A stretch of DNA of 64,000 nt from Acidiphilium iwatense (GCF_021556475.1 NZ_JAKGBZ010000003.1:105103-169102), one strand, 5' to 3'. Shown: positions 35,047 through 44,747, counted from the first letter of the stretch. Made by a program: numbers and translations. The notes: generated by a model from the sequence alone, not told the origin.

Positions 35047-35514
35047 ATGGCGAAAAAGCCCGTCAAACCCAAGGCGACCAAAACCAAAACCAAGGCAGCG
35101 GCCTCGCGCAAATCCAGGCCGGCAGCCCTGCCGCCGGTGCCGCACCTCAGGCCGGACGCGCCGGATGCGCGCGTGCTCGATCGTCTCTGGTCCACCATCA
35201 TCGCGCGCAAATCGGCCGATCCGCTGATCAGCCATTCCGCCCGCCTGCTCTCGCGCGGCACCAACAAGGTGGCGCAGAAATTCGGCGAGGAAGCGATCGA
35301 ATGCCTGATCGAGGCGGTCGCCGGCAACCGGGACGCGCTGATCGCCGAAAGCGCCGATGTGCTCTATCATCTCCTGGTGATGTGGGTCTCCACCGGCCTG
35401 CGCCCCGAGGATGTCTGGGCCGAACTGAAACGCCGCGAGGGAATTTCCGGCATCGCCGAAAAATCCGCCCGCCCCGTCATGCTCGCCATCGCCGAAACGA
35501 GGAAAATCCCATGA
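35047..35514 (+). CDS. hisE: Phosphoribosyl-ATP pyrophosphohydrolase
   Basis: 155 residues. The MazG-like core is [15 protein letters not shown], then [18 protein letters not shown] and [13 protein letters not shown], with the metal-binding glutamates and aspartate in place. The first 40 residues are an unusual Lys/Ala/Pro-rich extension ([17 protein letters not shown]...) that most HisE proteins lack. It hydrolyses PR-ATP to PR-AMP. hisI is not in this cluster. Its stop overlaps the HIT gene start. Confidence 0.94.
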   Translation: MAKKPVKPKATKTKTKAAASRKSRPAALPPVPHLRPDAPDARVLDRLWSTIIARKSADPLISHSARLLSRGTNKVAQKFGEEAIECLIEAVAGNRDALIAESADVLYHLLVMWVSTGLRPEDVWAELKRREGISGIAEKSARPVMLAIAETRKIP

Positions 35515-35906
35515 CCGTCAATCCCAAGCCCGGCGTGTCCGGCAAACCGCCCTATGACGACAGCAACATCTTCGCCAGAATCCTGCGCGGCGAAATCCCT
35601 TGCCGCAAGGTCTATGAAGACCAATGGTGCCTCGCCTTTCACGACATCAACCCGCAGGCGCCGCACCATGTTCTGGTGATTCCCAAATCGCCCTACATCT
35701 CCTTCGCCGATTTTTCCGCCGGCGCGCCGGACGCGGAAATCGCCGGCTTCATCCGCGCCGTCGGCCATGTCGCGAACATGCTCGGCTTCGAGGAGAGCGG
35801 CTATCGGCTGCTCGCCAATATGGGGCCGGACAGCCACCAGGAAGTCCCGCATTTCCACGTCCATCTTTTCGCCGGCCGGCCGCTGGGACCAATGCTGGTC
35901 CGCTGA
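35511..35906 (+). CDS. HIT-family nucleotide hydrolase (HINT-like)
   Basis: 131 residues. The core [27 protein letters not shown] and the histidine triad [13 protein letters not shown] are those of the HinT branch, which hydrolyses AMP-lysine or adenosine phosphoramidates. It is translationally coupled to hisE (ATGA overlap), an arrangement found in many alphaproteobacteria. Confidence 0.92.
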   Translation: MTVNPKPGVSGKPPYDDSNIFARILRGEIPCRKVYEDQWCLAFHDINPQAPHHVLVIPKSPYISFADFSAGAPDAEIAGFIRAVGHVANMLGFEESGYRLLANMGPDSHQEVPHFHVHLFAGRPLGPMLVR

Positions 35907-35942
35907 TACCGAGACTCACCGAAAATGGCCGATGACCGGGCA

Positions 35943-35986
35943 CGTCATTGCGAGGAGGCGGCGCGCGGCGCCGACGAAGCAATCCA
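35943..35986 (+). repeat. Dispersed palindromic repeat, copy 2 (upstream of murQ)
   Basis: CGTCATTGCGAGGAGGCGG at the left and CGACGAAGCAATCCA at the right match the two halves of copy 1, with a longer GC-rich middle here. It lies 17 bases before the murQ start and could form a hairpin that masks or moves the ribosome site. Confidence 0.75.
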
Positions 35987-36002
35987 GCACGCGGACAAGG
36001 CC

Positions 36003-36929
36003 ATGACCCTGCCGCCGACCGAAACCGTGCGCGCGGAGCTCGGCGATCTCGATTGCCGGACCACCGGCGCCATCCTCGGCGCAATGCTCGACCAGGAGGT
36101 TCGCGCCCAGGCCGCGTTGCGCGATGCAGCCCCCGCCCTCGCCGCCCTGATCGACGCGGTGTTCGAAAAACTCGCGTCCGGCGGCCGGCTGTTCTATGCC
36201 GGCGCCGGCACCTCCGGCCGGCTCGCCGTGCTCGATGCGGTGGAATGCGGCCCCACCTTCTCGCTGCCGCCCGGCATCATCGTCCCGATCGTCGCCGGCG
36301 GCGATTCAGCAATCGCCGGCGCGGTCGAGGGCGCGGAGGACGATGTTGCGGCGCCCGCCGCCATCCTGGCCAGCCACGATATCGGCCCGAACGACGCTCT
36401 CGTCGGCATCGCCGCCTCGGGCGGCACGCGCTTCACCCGCGCTGCGATCGAAGCGGCGAAATCTCGCGGCGCGCTCGCCGGCTGCATCGTCAACAGCCCC
36501 GGCCCGATCGCGGATGAAGCCGATATCGCGGTGATCGTCGAAACCGGCGCCGAAATTCTCGCCGGCTCGACCCGGCTTTCCGCCGGCACCACCCAGAAAA
36601 TCGCGCTCAACGCGCTGTCGACCATCGTGATGATCCGCCTCGGCAAGACCTTCGGCCCCTACATGGTCGATCTCAAGCCGACCAACGCCAAGCTGCGCGC
36701 CCGTGCGATTCGCATCGTCGCCGCGATCGCGCACTGCGATCCCCAAACCGCTGAGGCCGCCCTGCGCGACGCCGGCTTCGAAGCGAAAACCGCCATAATC
36801 ATGCTCCGCCGCGGCCTTGACGCCCAATCCGCCCGCGCGCGCCTGTCCGATGCCAAGAACCGCCTCCGCGCCGCCCTCGATCCAGCCTCGCCCACGCAAA
36901 ACGCAACCGCACCACCGCGCGGCTTCTGA
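36003..36929 (+). CDS. murQ: N-acetylmuramic acid 6-phosphate etherase
   Basis: 308 residues. It is a SIS-fold lyase: LFYAGAGTSGRLAVLDAVECGPTF holds the sugar-phosphate site and the catalytic glutamate, ALVGIAASGGTRF the second phosphate loop, and STRLSAGTTQKIALNALST the C-terminal conserved block. It removes lactate from MurNAc-6-phosphate, or anhydroMurNAc-derived phosphate, during wall recycling. No kinase anmK or PTS murP is adjacent. No strong ribosome site precedes ATG 36003. Confidence 0.94.
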   Translation: MTLPPTETVRAELGDLDCRTTGAILGAMLDQEVRAQAALRDAAPALAALIDAVFEKLASGGRLFYAGAGTSGRLAVLDAVECGPTFSLPPGIIVPIVAGGDSAIAGAVEGAEDDVAAPAAILASHDIGPNDALVGIAASGGTRFTRAAIEAAKSRGALAGCIVNSPGPIADEADIAVIVETGAEILAGSTRLSAGTTQKIALNALSTIVMIRLGKTFGPYMVDLKPTNAKLRARAIRIVAAIAHCDPQTAEAALRDAGFEAKTAIIMLRRGLDAQSARARLSDAKNRLRAALDPASPTQNATAPPRGF

Positions 36930-37005
36930 CACAATCCAGAATCGCCGCCGCTTCCGCCACCCTAATCGCCTGCATCACATCACGGCGAAATTTCGTAAAT
37001 AACAA

Positions 37006-38082
37006 CTATTGCCGGTTCAGGGATTCTTCCTCGCAGATGAGTTTCGCGAGATCCGTCATGCGCTGCCGATGATTCGCCATCTGCTCGTCGATTGCCGAAT
37101 CCGGTTTTTCGTCGGAATTTTCACCATCATCAAGATAATGCTTCGCGAACAGTCCCATGACGTGTGCAACGCCGTCCGGCCTGATCGAACGCAAATCGGG
37201 TTCGAAATATGTGTTGCCGGCATGTTGCCCGGTAATGATTTCGAATGACGGAAAATAGGCGATGCTGTCGCTCTCGTTCGCGACGACATCGGCCGCCACG
37301 CGCAACACCGCTTTTGAATATGCCGTTGAAACAAGAACGCTTCGGTCTTCCATCGTGGCGACAAGAGGCACCGGAGACACGGTCAGAATAAAGCGGGCTC
37401 GGGGATTTCTGTCCTGGATGAAGTCTATCGCGTTCCGCAGATCGCTCGTTACATCGCTGACCGAAAAATTTCGATATTCGTACTTCGCTCCATCGAAAAT
37501 ACCGCCGGCGACGCCAGGGCAAAGGGGAAGAACCGCGCCATCGTCACGCCCAACCCACGCCTCCGTGAGACCCAGGGTGAATACAAATACGTCGAGTTCC
37601 TCGACCATGGTTCGAACCGCCGAAAAATGCTGTTTGCGATCGAGTTGTAGTTCCTTGATTGATGAAAACCCACCCGGCTGAATTTGCGGGCGAAACGGAT
37701 CAACAAACCGGCCGCTTTCGTTCGTCCAGACATCCTCAAACGGACAGAAAAGCTGATACGCCCGTTCCAGAAGTTGCAGGAGCTGGCGGCTCGTATAAAG
37801 ATTGCCAAACCGCGCGCTGAACGTGCCGTAATTGTAATCATCGGTGAACCATCCGGCGAACGCCGGGTGTGGCCGCTCGACCACGAAATAATTATACCCG
37901 GCAATTTGCAGATATCTTGCGATGTGCTGAGCAAAACAGCTTCCGGCGGTGGCAATTTTGTGATTTTTCCCGAGTTTGAATTTACCACGGACGACCGGAT
38001 CGACCGTCCTGAAGTCGGTCGCCGCGATCGAGGGCCGCCAAAAGCAATAGTCAGGCCGATGCTTGTATGGATGATCGCCCAT
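37006..38082 (-). CDS. GSCFA-domain protein
   Basis: 358 residues. The defining sequence GSCFAQHIARYLQ is at residues 48-60, followed by YNYGTFSARFGNLYTSRQLLQL and later FILTVSPVPL. GSCFA proteins are SGNH-hydrolase relatives often found beside glycan and capsule genes; the GSCF serine would be the nucleophile. No signal peptide, so it is cytoplasmic or attached to a membrane complex. The gene is in AT-richer DNA than its neighbours and is followed on the same strand by two further glycan-type genes upstream. Confidence 0.85.
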   Translation of the reverse strand: MGDHPYKHRPDYCFWRPSIAATDFRTVDPVVRGKFKLGKNHKIATAGSCFAQHIARYLQIAGYNYFVVERPHPAFAGWFTDDYNYGTFSARFGNLYTSRQLLQLLERAYQLFCPFEDVWTNESGRFVDPFRPQIQPGGFSSIKELQLDRKQHFSAVRTMVEELDVFVFTLGLTEAWVGRDDGAVLPLCPGVAGGIFDGAKYEYRNFSVSDVTSDLRNAIDFIQDRNPRARFILTVSPVPLVATMEDRSVLVSTAYSKAVLRVAADVVANESDSIAYFPSFEIITGQHAGNTYFEPDLRSIRPDGVAHVMGLFAKHYLDDGENSDEKPDSAIDEQMANHRQRMTDLAKLICEEESLNRQ

Positions 38083-38086
38083 TTGT

Positions 38087-38842
38087 TTATTGCTCCGACG
38101 ATTTGAACCGATCGAGAACCTGCTCTACGATGAGCCTGCCATAATCCGCATTGCCGTGAAATGCATCTGAAACAAATCGTTCGGAAAGCGATCCGTCTGT
38201 ATCGAAGCAGGCTAGCGGCGGAGGCAGATAGATGGCGCCCGCCTTCGTCGCCTCCTGCTCCATCGCCTTCGTGTTGGTTTTCCAGAGCTTTCTGCGAAAC
38301 GCCGGCGAATTCAGGCCGTTTTTCTCCATGTCCTCCCGCCACGATGGCGGGATGAACGCGGCGAGCCGCTCCTGCGACGCGATCGGCGGCGGCACCGAAG
38401 GCACGATCACTGGACCGCCGTAAAACGGCCGGACCCAGCCGATGAACTCCATCGCCAGCCGCTGGATGTGGGCGAAATGCTTCACCAGGATGTCATGCGG
38501 CACCAATTGCCCCGCCAACTCGCTTCCATCGCCGTCATCGTCGGGATCGACGAAATCGAACGGCGCCGGCATTTTTATCGCGCCGATCTCGAAATCGTTG
38601 CTGTTGCCGATCGCCGCGACAATGCAATCGGGCGGTCGCCGGGCGACTTCGTTCGCCAGAGCATCGACAAGTTTTTGATTATATACGAAGTGTCCATCCG
38701 AATAGACGACACCAGGCTGGAAATTCGGGTCGAAGAAGCTGAACGCCTTGACCGATATTTCACTCCCGACGAGTGGTGTGCCCCGCCCAATGGCCTCCAG
38801 GTGACTGCCGCCGGTGATGTAGATCGTGGTGCCATCGGCCAC
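38087..38842 (-). CDS. SGNH-like protein of unknown function
   Basis: 251 residues. The N-terminus TIYITGGSHLEAIGRG puts a serine in the position of an SGNH nucleophile (GGSH in place of GDS), AAIGNSNDFE gives the Gly/Asn block, and DAFHGNADYGRLIVEQ at the end has the Asp-x-x-His pair in the expected place. So all four SGNH elements can be traced, though none matches a named family closely. Four bases separate it from the downstream GSCFA gene, which has the same fold; together they may act on one glycan. Confidence 0.6.
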   Translation of the reverse strand: MADGTTIYITGGSHLEAIGRGTPLVGSEISVKAFSFFDPNFQPGVVYSDGHFVYNQKLVDALANEVARRPPDCIVAAIGNSNDFEIGAIKMPAPFDFVDPDDDGDGSELAGQLVPHDILVKHFAHIQRLAMEFIGWVRPFYGGPVIVPSVPPPIASQERLAAFIPPSWREDMEKNGLNSPAFRRKLWKTNTKAMEQEATKAGAIYLPPPLACFDTDGSLSERFVSDAFHGNADYGRLIVEQVLDRFKSSEQ

Positions 38843-38929
38843 TGCCAGTTACCTCAACAAAGAGTTTTGTGACTTGGTTGCATTGTTTTCAGCGATTTTT
38901 GTCGGAGCACGAATACTGGATTTTCGATT

Positions 38930-40282
38930 TCAATTGATTTCGTTAATATGATTTTCTAACATTTGTCGTAAAACCGGCTCACCGAATTTTTCATACAGCC
39001 CATAACGCTCACGCCAATGGTTACCATGCGCTTCTAAACCTGTCGCGCCACGAAACGCTCTGCCGCCATTCAAAACTTTCTTCCGCACATGCTCAATCGA
39101 TCGAAGCGGAAAGTGGCACATGTAAAAGTCATTGAGCGCCATGGATCTTACGCCGTTCGAATCGCCTTCATATTCTGCAACAAAATGATTGCCCATCATC
39201 GGTAACAAGCCCGATCCAACCCGGAGCGCGACTTTTGGCACCACAGGCAGGAGGCGGGAATTGAAACGCGTGAATATGGCGAACGGATCGGCATTTTCGG
39301 GCATCGCCTCGATCAAATCGGACGACGCGCCGTTGACCCAATGAAATACAAGAATTTTTGCCGCCGGATCATTCAGGATTGCATCGAACTCGGCAACGGC
39401 TCGGACGTCATCTTCGCCAGCAAACGCGATGAATTCATCGGCATCGACGAAAAACAGCCACTCCAGCACCGTGCCCGCGAGCTTTGCATATTGTGGCAGA
39501 ATCGCCTGAAACATGGCCATTTTATCGGATTGATAATAACCGACAACCGGATCATGGACGTATAAAACGATGCTGTCGGCATGATTTTCGCGAAACCGGG
39601 CGATCAGTTTCGCGGTTTCGTCGGTGCTGGCGTTGTCGAGCACGCAAAAGGCACGGAACCCCAACGCATGATAGTGATCGAGATGCTGCGTGATGATATC
39701 GGCTTCATCCTTAACCATCATCACGAGCCCCGCACGGGCAAGCGCCGCCACCCGACCGGACATATGCGGGCGCCATCCCGGCCGGCCCCGCGTCTCGTTG
39801 AAGTGCCAATAGGCCCGCATTCCCGAGGCGTAGCGCGCGATCTCCGCCTTTCCGTCCGGCCGAAGTCCGGCGTAGTGCGCTTCGATCAGCGGCAGGCGCT
39901 CGGAATCGCGGCCTTCGGCGGCGTAGAGTTCCGCCATTGCCTGCACCGGCCAATGGCTGCCGGGATCATGCGCCATCGCCCGGCGAATCTCCGCCTCGGC
40001 CGCGCGAAAATCTCCCAGACGGCGCAGGCAATCCGCATGTTCCAGCAGGCCGCGAAATCGCAACACCCCGTCATTTGATTGAGTGAACGGCACGAACACG
40101 GCGGCGGCATCGGCGAACTGGCCCGCATCCTTGCATCGCCCGGCCAGAGCGAGCGCGATGTCGAAATCGTCCGGTTTCTGAAAAGCCTCGACCTGCAGAA
40201 ACCTCAAGGCTTCGTCCGAAAGCCCGGCGGCATCGAATGCGGCGAGACGATCCTTCCAGCCCTGCCCAGCCATCTCATCCAT
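38930..40282 (-). CDS. TPR-glycosyltransferase (GT2/GT92-like)
   Basis: 450 residues from ATG 40282; an earlier ATG at 40354 would start inside parS and is rejected. The first 170 residues are TPR-like helices (ALALAGRCKDAGQFADAA..., LLEHADCLRRLGDFRAAEAEIRRAM). The rest is a glycosyltransferase: MMVKDEADIITQHLDHYHALG, VLDNASTDET and WLFFVDADEFI with the DxD nucleotide-sugar site. Such proteins add sugars to surface glycans or to modified protein. It heads the minus-strand group with the SGNH and GSCFA genes. Confidence 0.8.
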   Translation of the reverse strand: MDEMAGQGWKDRLAAFDAAGLSDEALRFLQVEAFQKPDDFDIALALAGRCKDAGQFADAAAVFVPFTQSNDGVLRFRGLLEHADCLRRLGDFRAAEAEIRRAMAHDPGSHWPVQAMAELYAAEGRDSERLPLIEAHYAGLRPDGKAEIARYASGMRAYWHFNETRGRPGWRPHMSGRVAALARAGLVMMVKDEADIITQHLDHYHALGFRAFCVLDNASTDETAKLIARFRENHADSIVLYVHDPVVGYYQSDKMAMFQAILPQYAKLAGTVLEWLFFVDADEFIAFAGEDDVRAVAEFDAILNDPAAKILVFHWVNGASSDLIEAMPENADPFAIFTRFNSRLLPVVPKVALRVGSGLLPMMGNHFVAEYEGDSNGVRSMALNDFYMCHFPLRSIEHVRKKVLNGGRAFRGATGLEAHGNHWRERYGLYEKFGEPVLRQMLENHINEIN

Positions 40283-40337
40283 CGAATGCCAGCCCCATCC
40301 GAAACGTCCACCCCAATTAGGTCCGGTTTGGTCCCTT

Positions 40338-40353
40338 TGTTTCACGTGAAACA
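40338..40353. promoter_or_regulatory. parS: parS centromere site
   Basis: TGTTTCACGTGAAACA is a perfect 16-base palindrome identical to the parS consensus bound by chromosomal ParB. Known biology: parS sites cluster within a few per cent of the origin and load ParB/SMC for chromosome segregation. It lies between the glycosyltransferase and thiE genes (both minus). I found no second copy in this window. Confidence 0.9.
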
Positions 40354-40370
40354 AGCGACAGTTATCATGA

Positions 40371-41012
40371 TTAACTTTTTGGATTTTCAGCTAACGTCAT
40401 CGCCGCCAGCATCGCCCGCACCCCGGCGGCGGGGCCATCGGGATGATTCCACACCGCCCCGACCACCGCAAGAAAATCGGCCCCGGCCTCGACCAGGGGG
40501 GCGCAATTCTCCGGCGTGATCCCGCCGATCGCGACGCACGGCACCTCCATCACGTCCGCCCACCACGCGATGATATCCACTTCCGCGCGCGTCTTGGCCT
40601 GCTTGGTCGCGGTGGGAAAAAACGCACCGAACGCCACATAATCCGCGCCCGCCTCGGCGGCTTCCATCGCGAGATGCCGCGATGAATGGCACGTCACCCC
40701 GAGGCTGAGGCCGCCCAGCATCCGCCGCGCCGCCGCGACGCCGCCTGGGCCCAGATCTTCCTGGCCGAGATGGGCGCCGTCGCACCCTAGCTCCACCGCG
40801 AGATCGGCGCGGTCGTTCACCAGGAACGCCACATCCCGCGCCTGCGCGACCGGGCGCAGCGCGTCGATCGCCCGCCTGACCTCATCCTCCGCCGCATCCT
40901 TCAGCCGCAACTGAACGCAGGCGACCGGACCGGCATCGAGTGCCGCCGCCAGCGCATCGGGGAAGGTCGCCACCTCGATGCGCGGCGGCGTGACCAGATA
41001 AAGCTGGCTCAA
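40371..41012 (-). CDS. thiE: Thiamine-phosphate synthase
   Basis: 213 residues. The barrel has VQLRLKDA for pyrophosphate, [25 protein letters not shown] for the pyrimidine and magnesium, [33 protein letters not shown] and AIGGITPEN for the thiazole phosphate. It joins HMP-PP and thiazole phosphate. In this organism it follows the aldolase gene with a four-base overlap, so the two are probably co-translated. Confidence 0.93.
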   Translation of the reverse strand: MSQLYLVTPPRIEVATFPDALAAALDAGPVACVQLRLKDAAEDEVRRAIDALRPVAQARDVAFLVNDRADLAVELGCDGAHLGQEDLGPGGVAAARRMLGGLSLGVTCHSSRHLAMEAAEAGADYVAFGAFFPTATKQAKTRAEVDIIAWWADVMEVPCVAIGGITPENCAPLVEAGADFLAVVGAVWNHPDGPAAGVRAMLAAMTLAENPKS

Positions 41013-41923
41013 GCCTTTCCTTGATAGATCGCGATAATCCGCGCGAGCAGCGCCAGCGCTTCGTCGCGCGGGCGGGTGAACGAATTGCGCCCGATGATCG
41101 AGCCCGTCGCGCCGCCTTCGTGCAGTCCCTTCACCGTCTCGATCAGCACGTCCGCAGTTCCGGCCTCGCCGCCCGAGAACACCACCAGCCGCCGCCCGGC
41201 GAAGCAGGACTGCACGACATGCTCGACCCGCTTTGCAAGGGTCGAAATATCGACCTTCTCATAGGCTTTTTTCGCCGCTTCCAGCCCGATATGCTCGGTC
41301 GGCGGCTTCACCTTGATGATATGTGCGCCCAGCAGTGCCGCCATATGCGCGGCATAGGCGCAGATATCGACGGCGGTTTCGGCCTTCTTGTCGAGGTTCG
41401 GCCCGCGCGGATACGACCACAAAACCACCGCCAGCCCCACCGATTTCGCTTCCTCGGCCAGCTCGCGGAACTCCTCCATCATCTCGAACTGATATTCGCT
41501 GCCCGGATAGATGGTGAAGCCGATCGCCGCACAACCCAGCCGCAGCGCGTCCGATACCGAGCCGGTCACCGCCTGGTCCTTCTCGGTCGCCAGGCTGTTC
41601 GACGAATTCAGCTTGAGAATGGTCGGAATCGACCCGGCATAGCTGCCCGCCGCCGCCTCGATCATGCCGAGCGGCGCCGCATAGGCCGACAGCCCGGCAT
41701 CGAGGGCGAGCTGAAAATGATAATGCGGATCATAGGCGGCCGGGTTGCTCGCGAAGCTGCGGGCCGGCCCGTGCTCGAACCCCTGATCGACCGGGAGGAT
41801 CACCAGCCTGCCCGTGCCGCCGAGCTTGCCCTGCATCAGGATGCGCGCGAGATTGCCCTTGCTGCCCGGATTGTCGCTCTCGTACCAGTCGAGAATTTTC
41901 CTCACCCGTTGCGTCACGCGCAT
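41009..41923 (-). CDS. fbaB: Class I fructose-bisphosphate aldolase (DhnA type)
   Basis: 304 residues. The family signatures are [29 protein letters not shown] and [11 protein letters not shown], whose lysine is the probable Schiff-base residue, then VVFSGGEAG and IIGRNSFTR as phosphate loops. It cleaves fructose 1,6-bisphosphate without a metal. A GGGAGA precedes the start at a good distance. Overlaps thiE by four bases. Confidence 0.9.
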   Translation of the reverse strand: MRVTQRVRKILDWYESDNPGSKGNLARILMQGKLGGTGRLVILPVDQGFEHGPARSFASNPAAYDPHYHFQLALDAGLSAYAAPLGMIEAAAGSYAGSIPTILKLNSSNSLATEKDQAVTGSVSDALRLGCAAIGFTIYPGSEYQFEMMEEFRELAEEAKSVGLAVVLWSYPRGPNLDKKAETAVDICAYAAHMAALLGAHIIKVKPPTEHIGLEAAKKAYEKVDISTLAKRVEHVVQSCFAGRRLVVFSGGEAGTADVLIETVKGLHEGGATGSIIGRNSFTRPRDEALALLARIIAIYQGKA

Positions 41924-41959
41924 GTCGATCTCCCTTGGAATGTCAGAGGCGTCAATGTG

Positions 41960-42334
41960 CTAGCCGAATTCGCCTGCGCCACCAAGCCAGCCGGCAAGAC
42001 GCCGATCGGCGCCCCGCTGTGCCAGATCGAGCGACGGCGGCGGCTTATCAAGGAGAATGGCGCCGGATTCGGCGGCGATCGCCGCCACCCGCGCGAAAAT
42101 GACCGGCTCCGCATCGAGCACGATACCGTGGAGACCAAGCCGCAACGCTTCGATCGCCCGGCCCGGCGCATCGGCGCAGTCGAGCAGCGAAAACCCGGTG
42201 AATCCGGCCTGTTCCAGCAGCGCCTGCCACCACAGACACCCGGCATACAGCGCGAATCCGGGCGGCGAGAGCAGCGTGACCGGCAACCCAACCGCCAGCG
42301 CCGCCGCCACATGCTCCCGATCGTGAACGATCAC
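41960..42334 (-). CDS. Conserved-looking small protein of unknown function
   Basis: 124 residues. It reads ALAVGLPVTLLSPPGFALYAGCLWWQALL, then LLDCADAPGRAIEALRLGLHGIVLD and SGAILLDKPPPSLDLA. The strand-helix alternation and DCADAPGRA suggest a small Rossmann-like or flavodoxin-like fold. I do not recognise a characterised family. It starts 13 bases after ftsK on the same strand and ends before the aldolase gene, so it is likely in the ftsK transcript. Confidence 0.65.
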   Translation of the reverse strand: MIVHDREHVAAALAVGLPVTLLSPPGFALYAGCLWWQALLEQAGFTGFSLLDCADAPGRAIEALRLGLHGIVLDAEPVIFARVAAIAAESGAILLDKPPPSLDLAQRGADRRLAGWLGGAGEFG

Positions 42335-42347
42335 GGCAGGAGCAAAA

Positions 42348-44747
42348 TCAGTCGTCGCGGCCCCCGGTAATCAGCACCTCGCGCTTGCCCACATGGTTGG
42401 CGGGGCCGACCACGCCCTCTTTCTCCATCTGCTCGATCAGCCGCGCCGCGCGATTGTAGCCGATCTGCAGATGGCGCTGAATGAAGGAGGTCGACGCCTT
42501 GCCCTCGCGCGCGACCAGCGAAACCGCCTGCTGATACAACCCGCCCTCCCCGGCTTCGGCGGCGGCGAGTCCGGGCATCACCGGCGCATCCTCCTCGATC
42601 GCTTCGGTCACCGCCTCGACATAGTCGGGCTCGCCCTGCTCACGCAGATAGGCGACCACGTCCTCGACCTCGCGGTCGGTGACGAACGGCCCATGGACGC
42701 GGGTGATCCGCCCGCCGCCGGCCATGTAGAGCATGTCGCCCTGGCCGAGGAGCTGTTCCGAACCCTGCTCGCCCAGAATGGTCCGGCTGTCGAACTTGGA
42801 AATCACCTGGAAACTGATCCGGGTCGGGAAATTCGCCTTGATCGTGCCGGTGATGACATCGACCGAGGGTCGCTGCGTCGCCATGATGACGTGAATGCCC
42901 GCCGCGCGCGCCATTTGCGCGAGGCGCTGCACCGCCGCCTCGATCTCTTTGCCGGCGACCATCATCAGATCGGCCATTTCGTCGATCACGACGACGATCA
43001 GCGGCAAGGCTTCGAGCGCCAGCGGCTGGTCCTCGAAAATCGGCCGCCCGGTCTCGCTGTCGAAGCCGGTCTGCACCCGCCGCGTCACCACCTCGCCGCG
43101 CGACAGCGCCTCGTTCACCCGGTCGTTATAGCCGGCGATGTTGCGCACCGAGAGCCCGCTCATCGCGCGGTAGCGGCGCTCCATCTCGCGCACCACCCAT
43201 TTCAGCGCCGCGACCGCCTTCGCCGGTTCGGTGACGACCGGCGCCAATAGATGGGGGATGCCCTCATACACCGAGAGTTCCAGCATTTTCGGATCGATCA
43301 GGATCAGCCGGCACTGCTCGGGCGACAGCCGGTACAGCAGCGACAGAATCATCGCGTTGACGCCGACCGACTTGCCCGACCCGGTAGTGCCGGCGATCAG
43401 CAGATGCGGCATCCGCGCCAGATCGGCGATCACCGGCACGCCGCCGATATCCTTGCCGAGCGCCAGGGCGAGCTTGCCGGAATGGCCGCCCCACTCCGCG
43501 ACTTCCATCAGTTCAGAGAGAAACACCGTCTCGCGCTTGGCGTTCGGCACCTCGATGCCGATCACGTTGCGGCCCTGCACGGTGGCGATGCGCACCGCGA
43601 GCACCGACAGGCTGCGCGCGATGTCGTCGGCGAGGCCGATCACCCGCGCGGAGCGGATTCCCGGCGCCGGCTCCAGTTCGTAGAGGGTCACGACCGGGCC
43701 GGGGCGAATTTCCACGATCCGCCCCTGCACGCCGTAATCGCCGAGCACGGTTTCCAGGAGCCGTGCGTTGGATTGCAGCGCCTCGGCCGAAGGGCCGGTG
43801 GTCGCGCGCTGCGGCGCCGGCTTGAGCAGTTCCATCGGCGGCAGCCGCCAGCCGGTTTCCGGCAAAGGCAGGCGCTCCTGCTTCGGCGGCGCCTTTTTCG
43901 CGGGCGCGGCCCTGGTCAATTTTGTCGGAGCCGCCACCAATCTTTCATGCCCCAGTCTTTCATGCCCTGGCCGGTCATGCAGCGGCACGAGCAGGGCCGC
44001 GCGTTCCTCGGGGTCGAGCGCCTCGGTCATCGGCGGGGTGTTGAGCACCGGGGCGAGCCAGGCCGAAACCGCGCCGGCGCCGCTGCGCGCGCCGCGCATC
44101 GCCCGGCCGCTCTGTCGGGCCGAAATCCGCGCCGCTTTGGCCGCACCCCGGCCCGCCGCGCGCCATTCCCCAGGGCTCAGCCCGAAGGCGTAGAGCGTGG
44201 AGGCAAGGCCAATCAGCGCCGAACTCGCCAGGGCGAGACCGCGCCCGATCACGCCGAGCGCGGAATGCGCGACCGAGGCGCCGAACCCGCCGAGCAGCGC
44301 ACCCGCGGCACCGCCGAGGCCGGCGGGCACCGGCCAGTCGGGCATCAAGCGCGGGTCGATCGCATGGGCGGCGCCGAGCGCGGCGGCGAGCGCGGGCATC
44401 GCGACCAAAGTGGCGGCCAGCCGCATCCGCCAATGGCCGATGCCGCCCCGGTTCACTAGGCCATAGGCCCAGGCGAGCAGGACCAGGCCGGGCAGCACCG
44501 CGGCGACGCCGAAGCCCTGGAGCAGCGCATCGGCCAGACCGGCGCCGAACCTTCCGGCAAGATTGGCGGGCGGCAGGGTAGAGGCGGTATCGAAAGACGG
44601 ATCGCCGGGATGATAGGTCGCGAGCGCGATCAGCACGGTCAGCCCGGCCAGCACCGCGAACAAGGCGGCGATCTCGGCGAAATGCCGGGCGAAGCGCGCT
44701 TTCAGGGCGGGCGAGAGGAAGCGGCGGGCATCGGTGGTCGCGGACAT
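42348..44747 (-). CDS. ftsK: DNA translocase FtsK
   Basis: 799 residues from ATG 44747; a longer reading to 44909 would run into the amtB terminator and is rejected. Four N-terminal membrane helices (AEIAALFAVLAGLTVLIALATY and others) anchor it at the septum. A Pro/Ala linker is short. The motor has Walker A LLIAGTTGSGKSVGVNAMIL and Walker B LIVVVIDEMADLM. The C-terminal gamma domain (residues about 735-795, with FIQRHLQIGYNRAARLIE) reads DNA polarity and activates XerCD at dif. Essential for chromosome segregation at division. Confidence 0.94.
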   Translation of the reverse strand: MSATTDARRFLSPALKARFARHFAEIAALFAVLAGLTVLIALATYHPGDPSFDTASTLPPANLAGRFGAGLADALLQGFGVAAVLPGLVLLAWAYGLVNRGGIGHWRMRLAATLVAMPALAAALGAAHAIDPRLMPDWPVPAGLGGAAGALLGGFGASVAHSALGVIGRGLALASSALIGLASTLYAFGLSPGEWRAAGRGAAKAARISARQSGRAMRGARSGAGAVSAWLAPVLNTPPMTEALDPEERAALLVPLHDRPGHERLGHERLVAAPTKLTRAAPAKKAPPKQERLPLPETGWRLPPMELLKPAPQRATTGPSAEALQSNARLLETVLGDYGVQGRIVEIRPGPVVTLYELEPAPGIRSARVIGLADDIARSLSVLAVRIATVQGRNVIGIEVPNAKRETVFLSELMEVAEWGGHSGKLALALGKDIGGVPVIADLARMPHLLIAGTTGSGKSVGVNAMILSLLYRLSPEQCRLILIDPKMLELSVYEGIPHLLAPVVTEPAKAVAALKWVVREMERRYRAMSGLSVRNIAGYNDRVNEALSRGEVVTRRVQTGFDSETGRPIFEDQPLALEALPLIVVVIDEMADLMMVAGKEIEAAVQRLAQMARAAGIHVIMATQRPSVDVITGTIKANFPTRISFQVISKFDSRTILGEQGSEQLLGQGDMLYMAGGGRITRVHGPFVTDREVEDVVAYLREQGEPDYVEAVTEAIEEDAPVMPGLAAAEAGEGGLYQQAVSLVAREGKASTSFIQRHLQIGYNRAARLIEQMEKEGVVGPANHVGKREVLITGGRDD

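Noticed and set aside
40283..40354. Glycosyltransferase start at 40354 (MFHVKQ)
   Set aside because: These residues are the translation of parS; ATG 40282 is more plausible.
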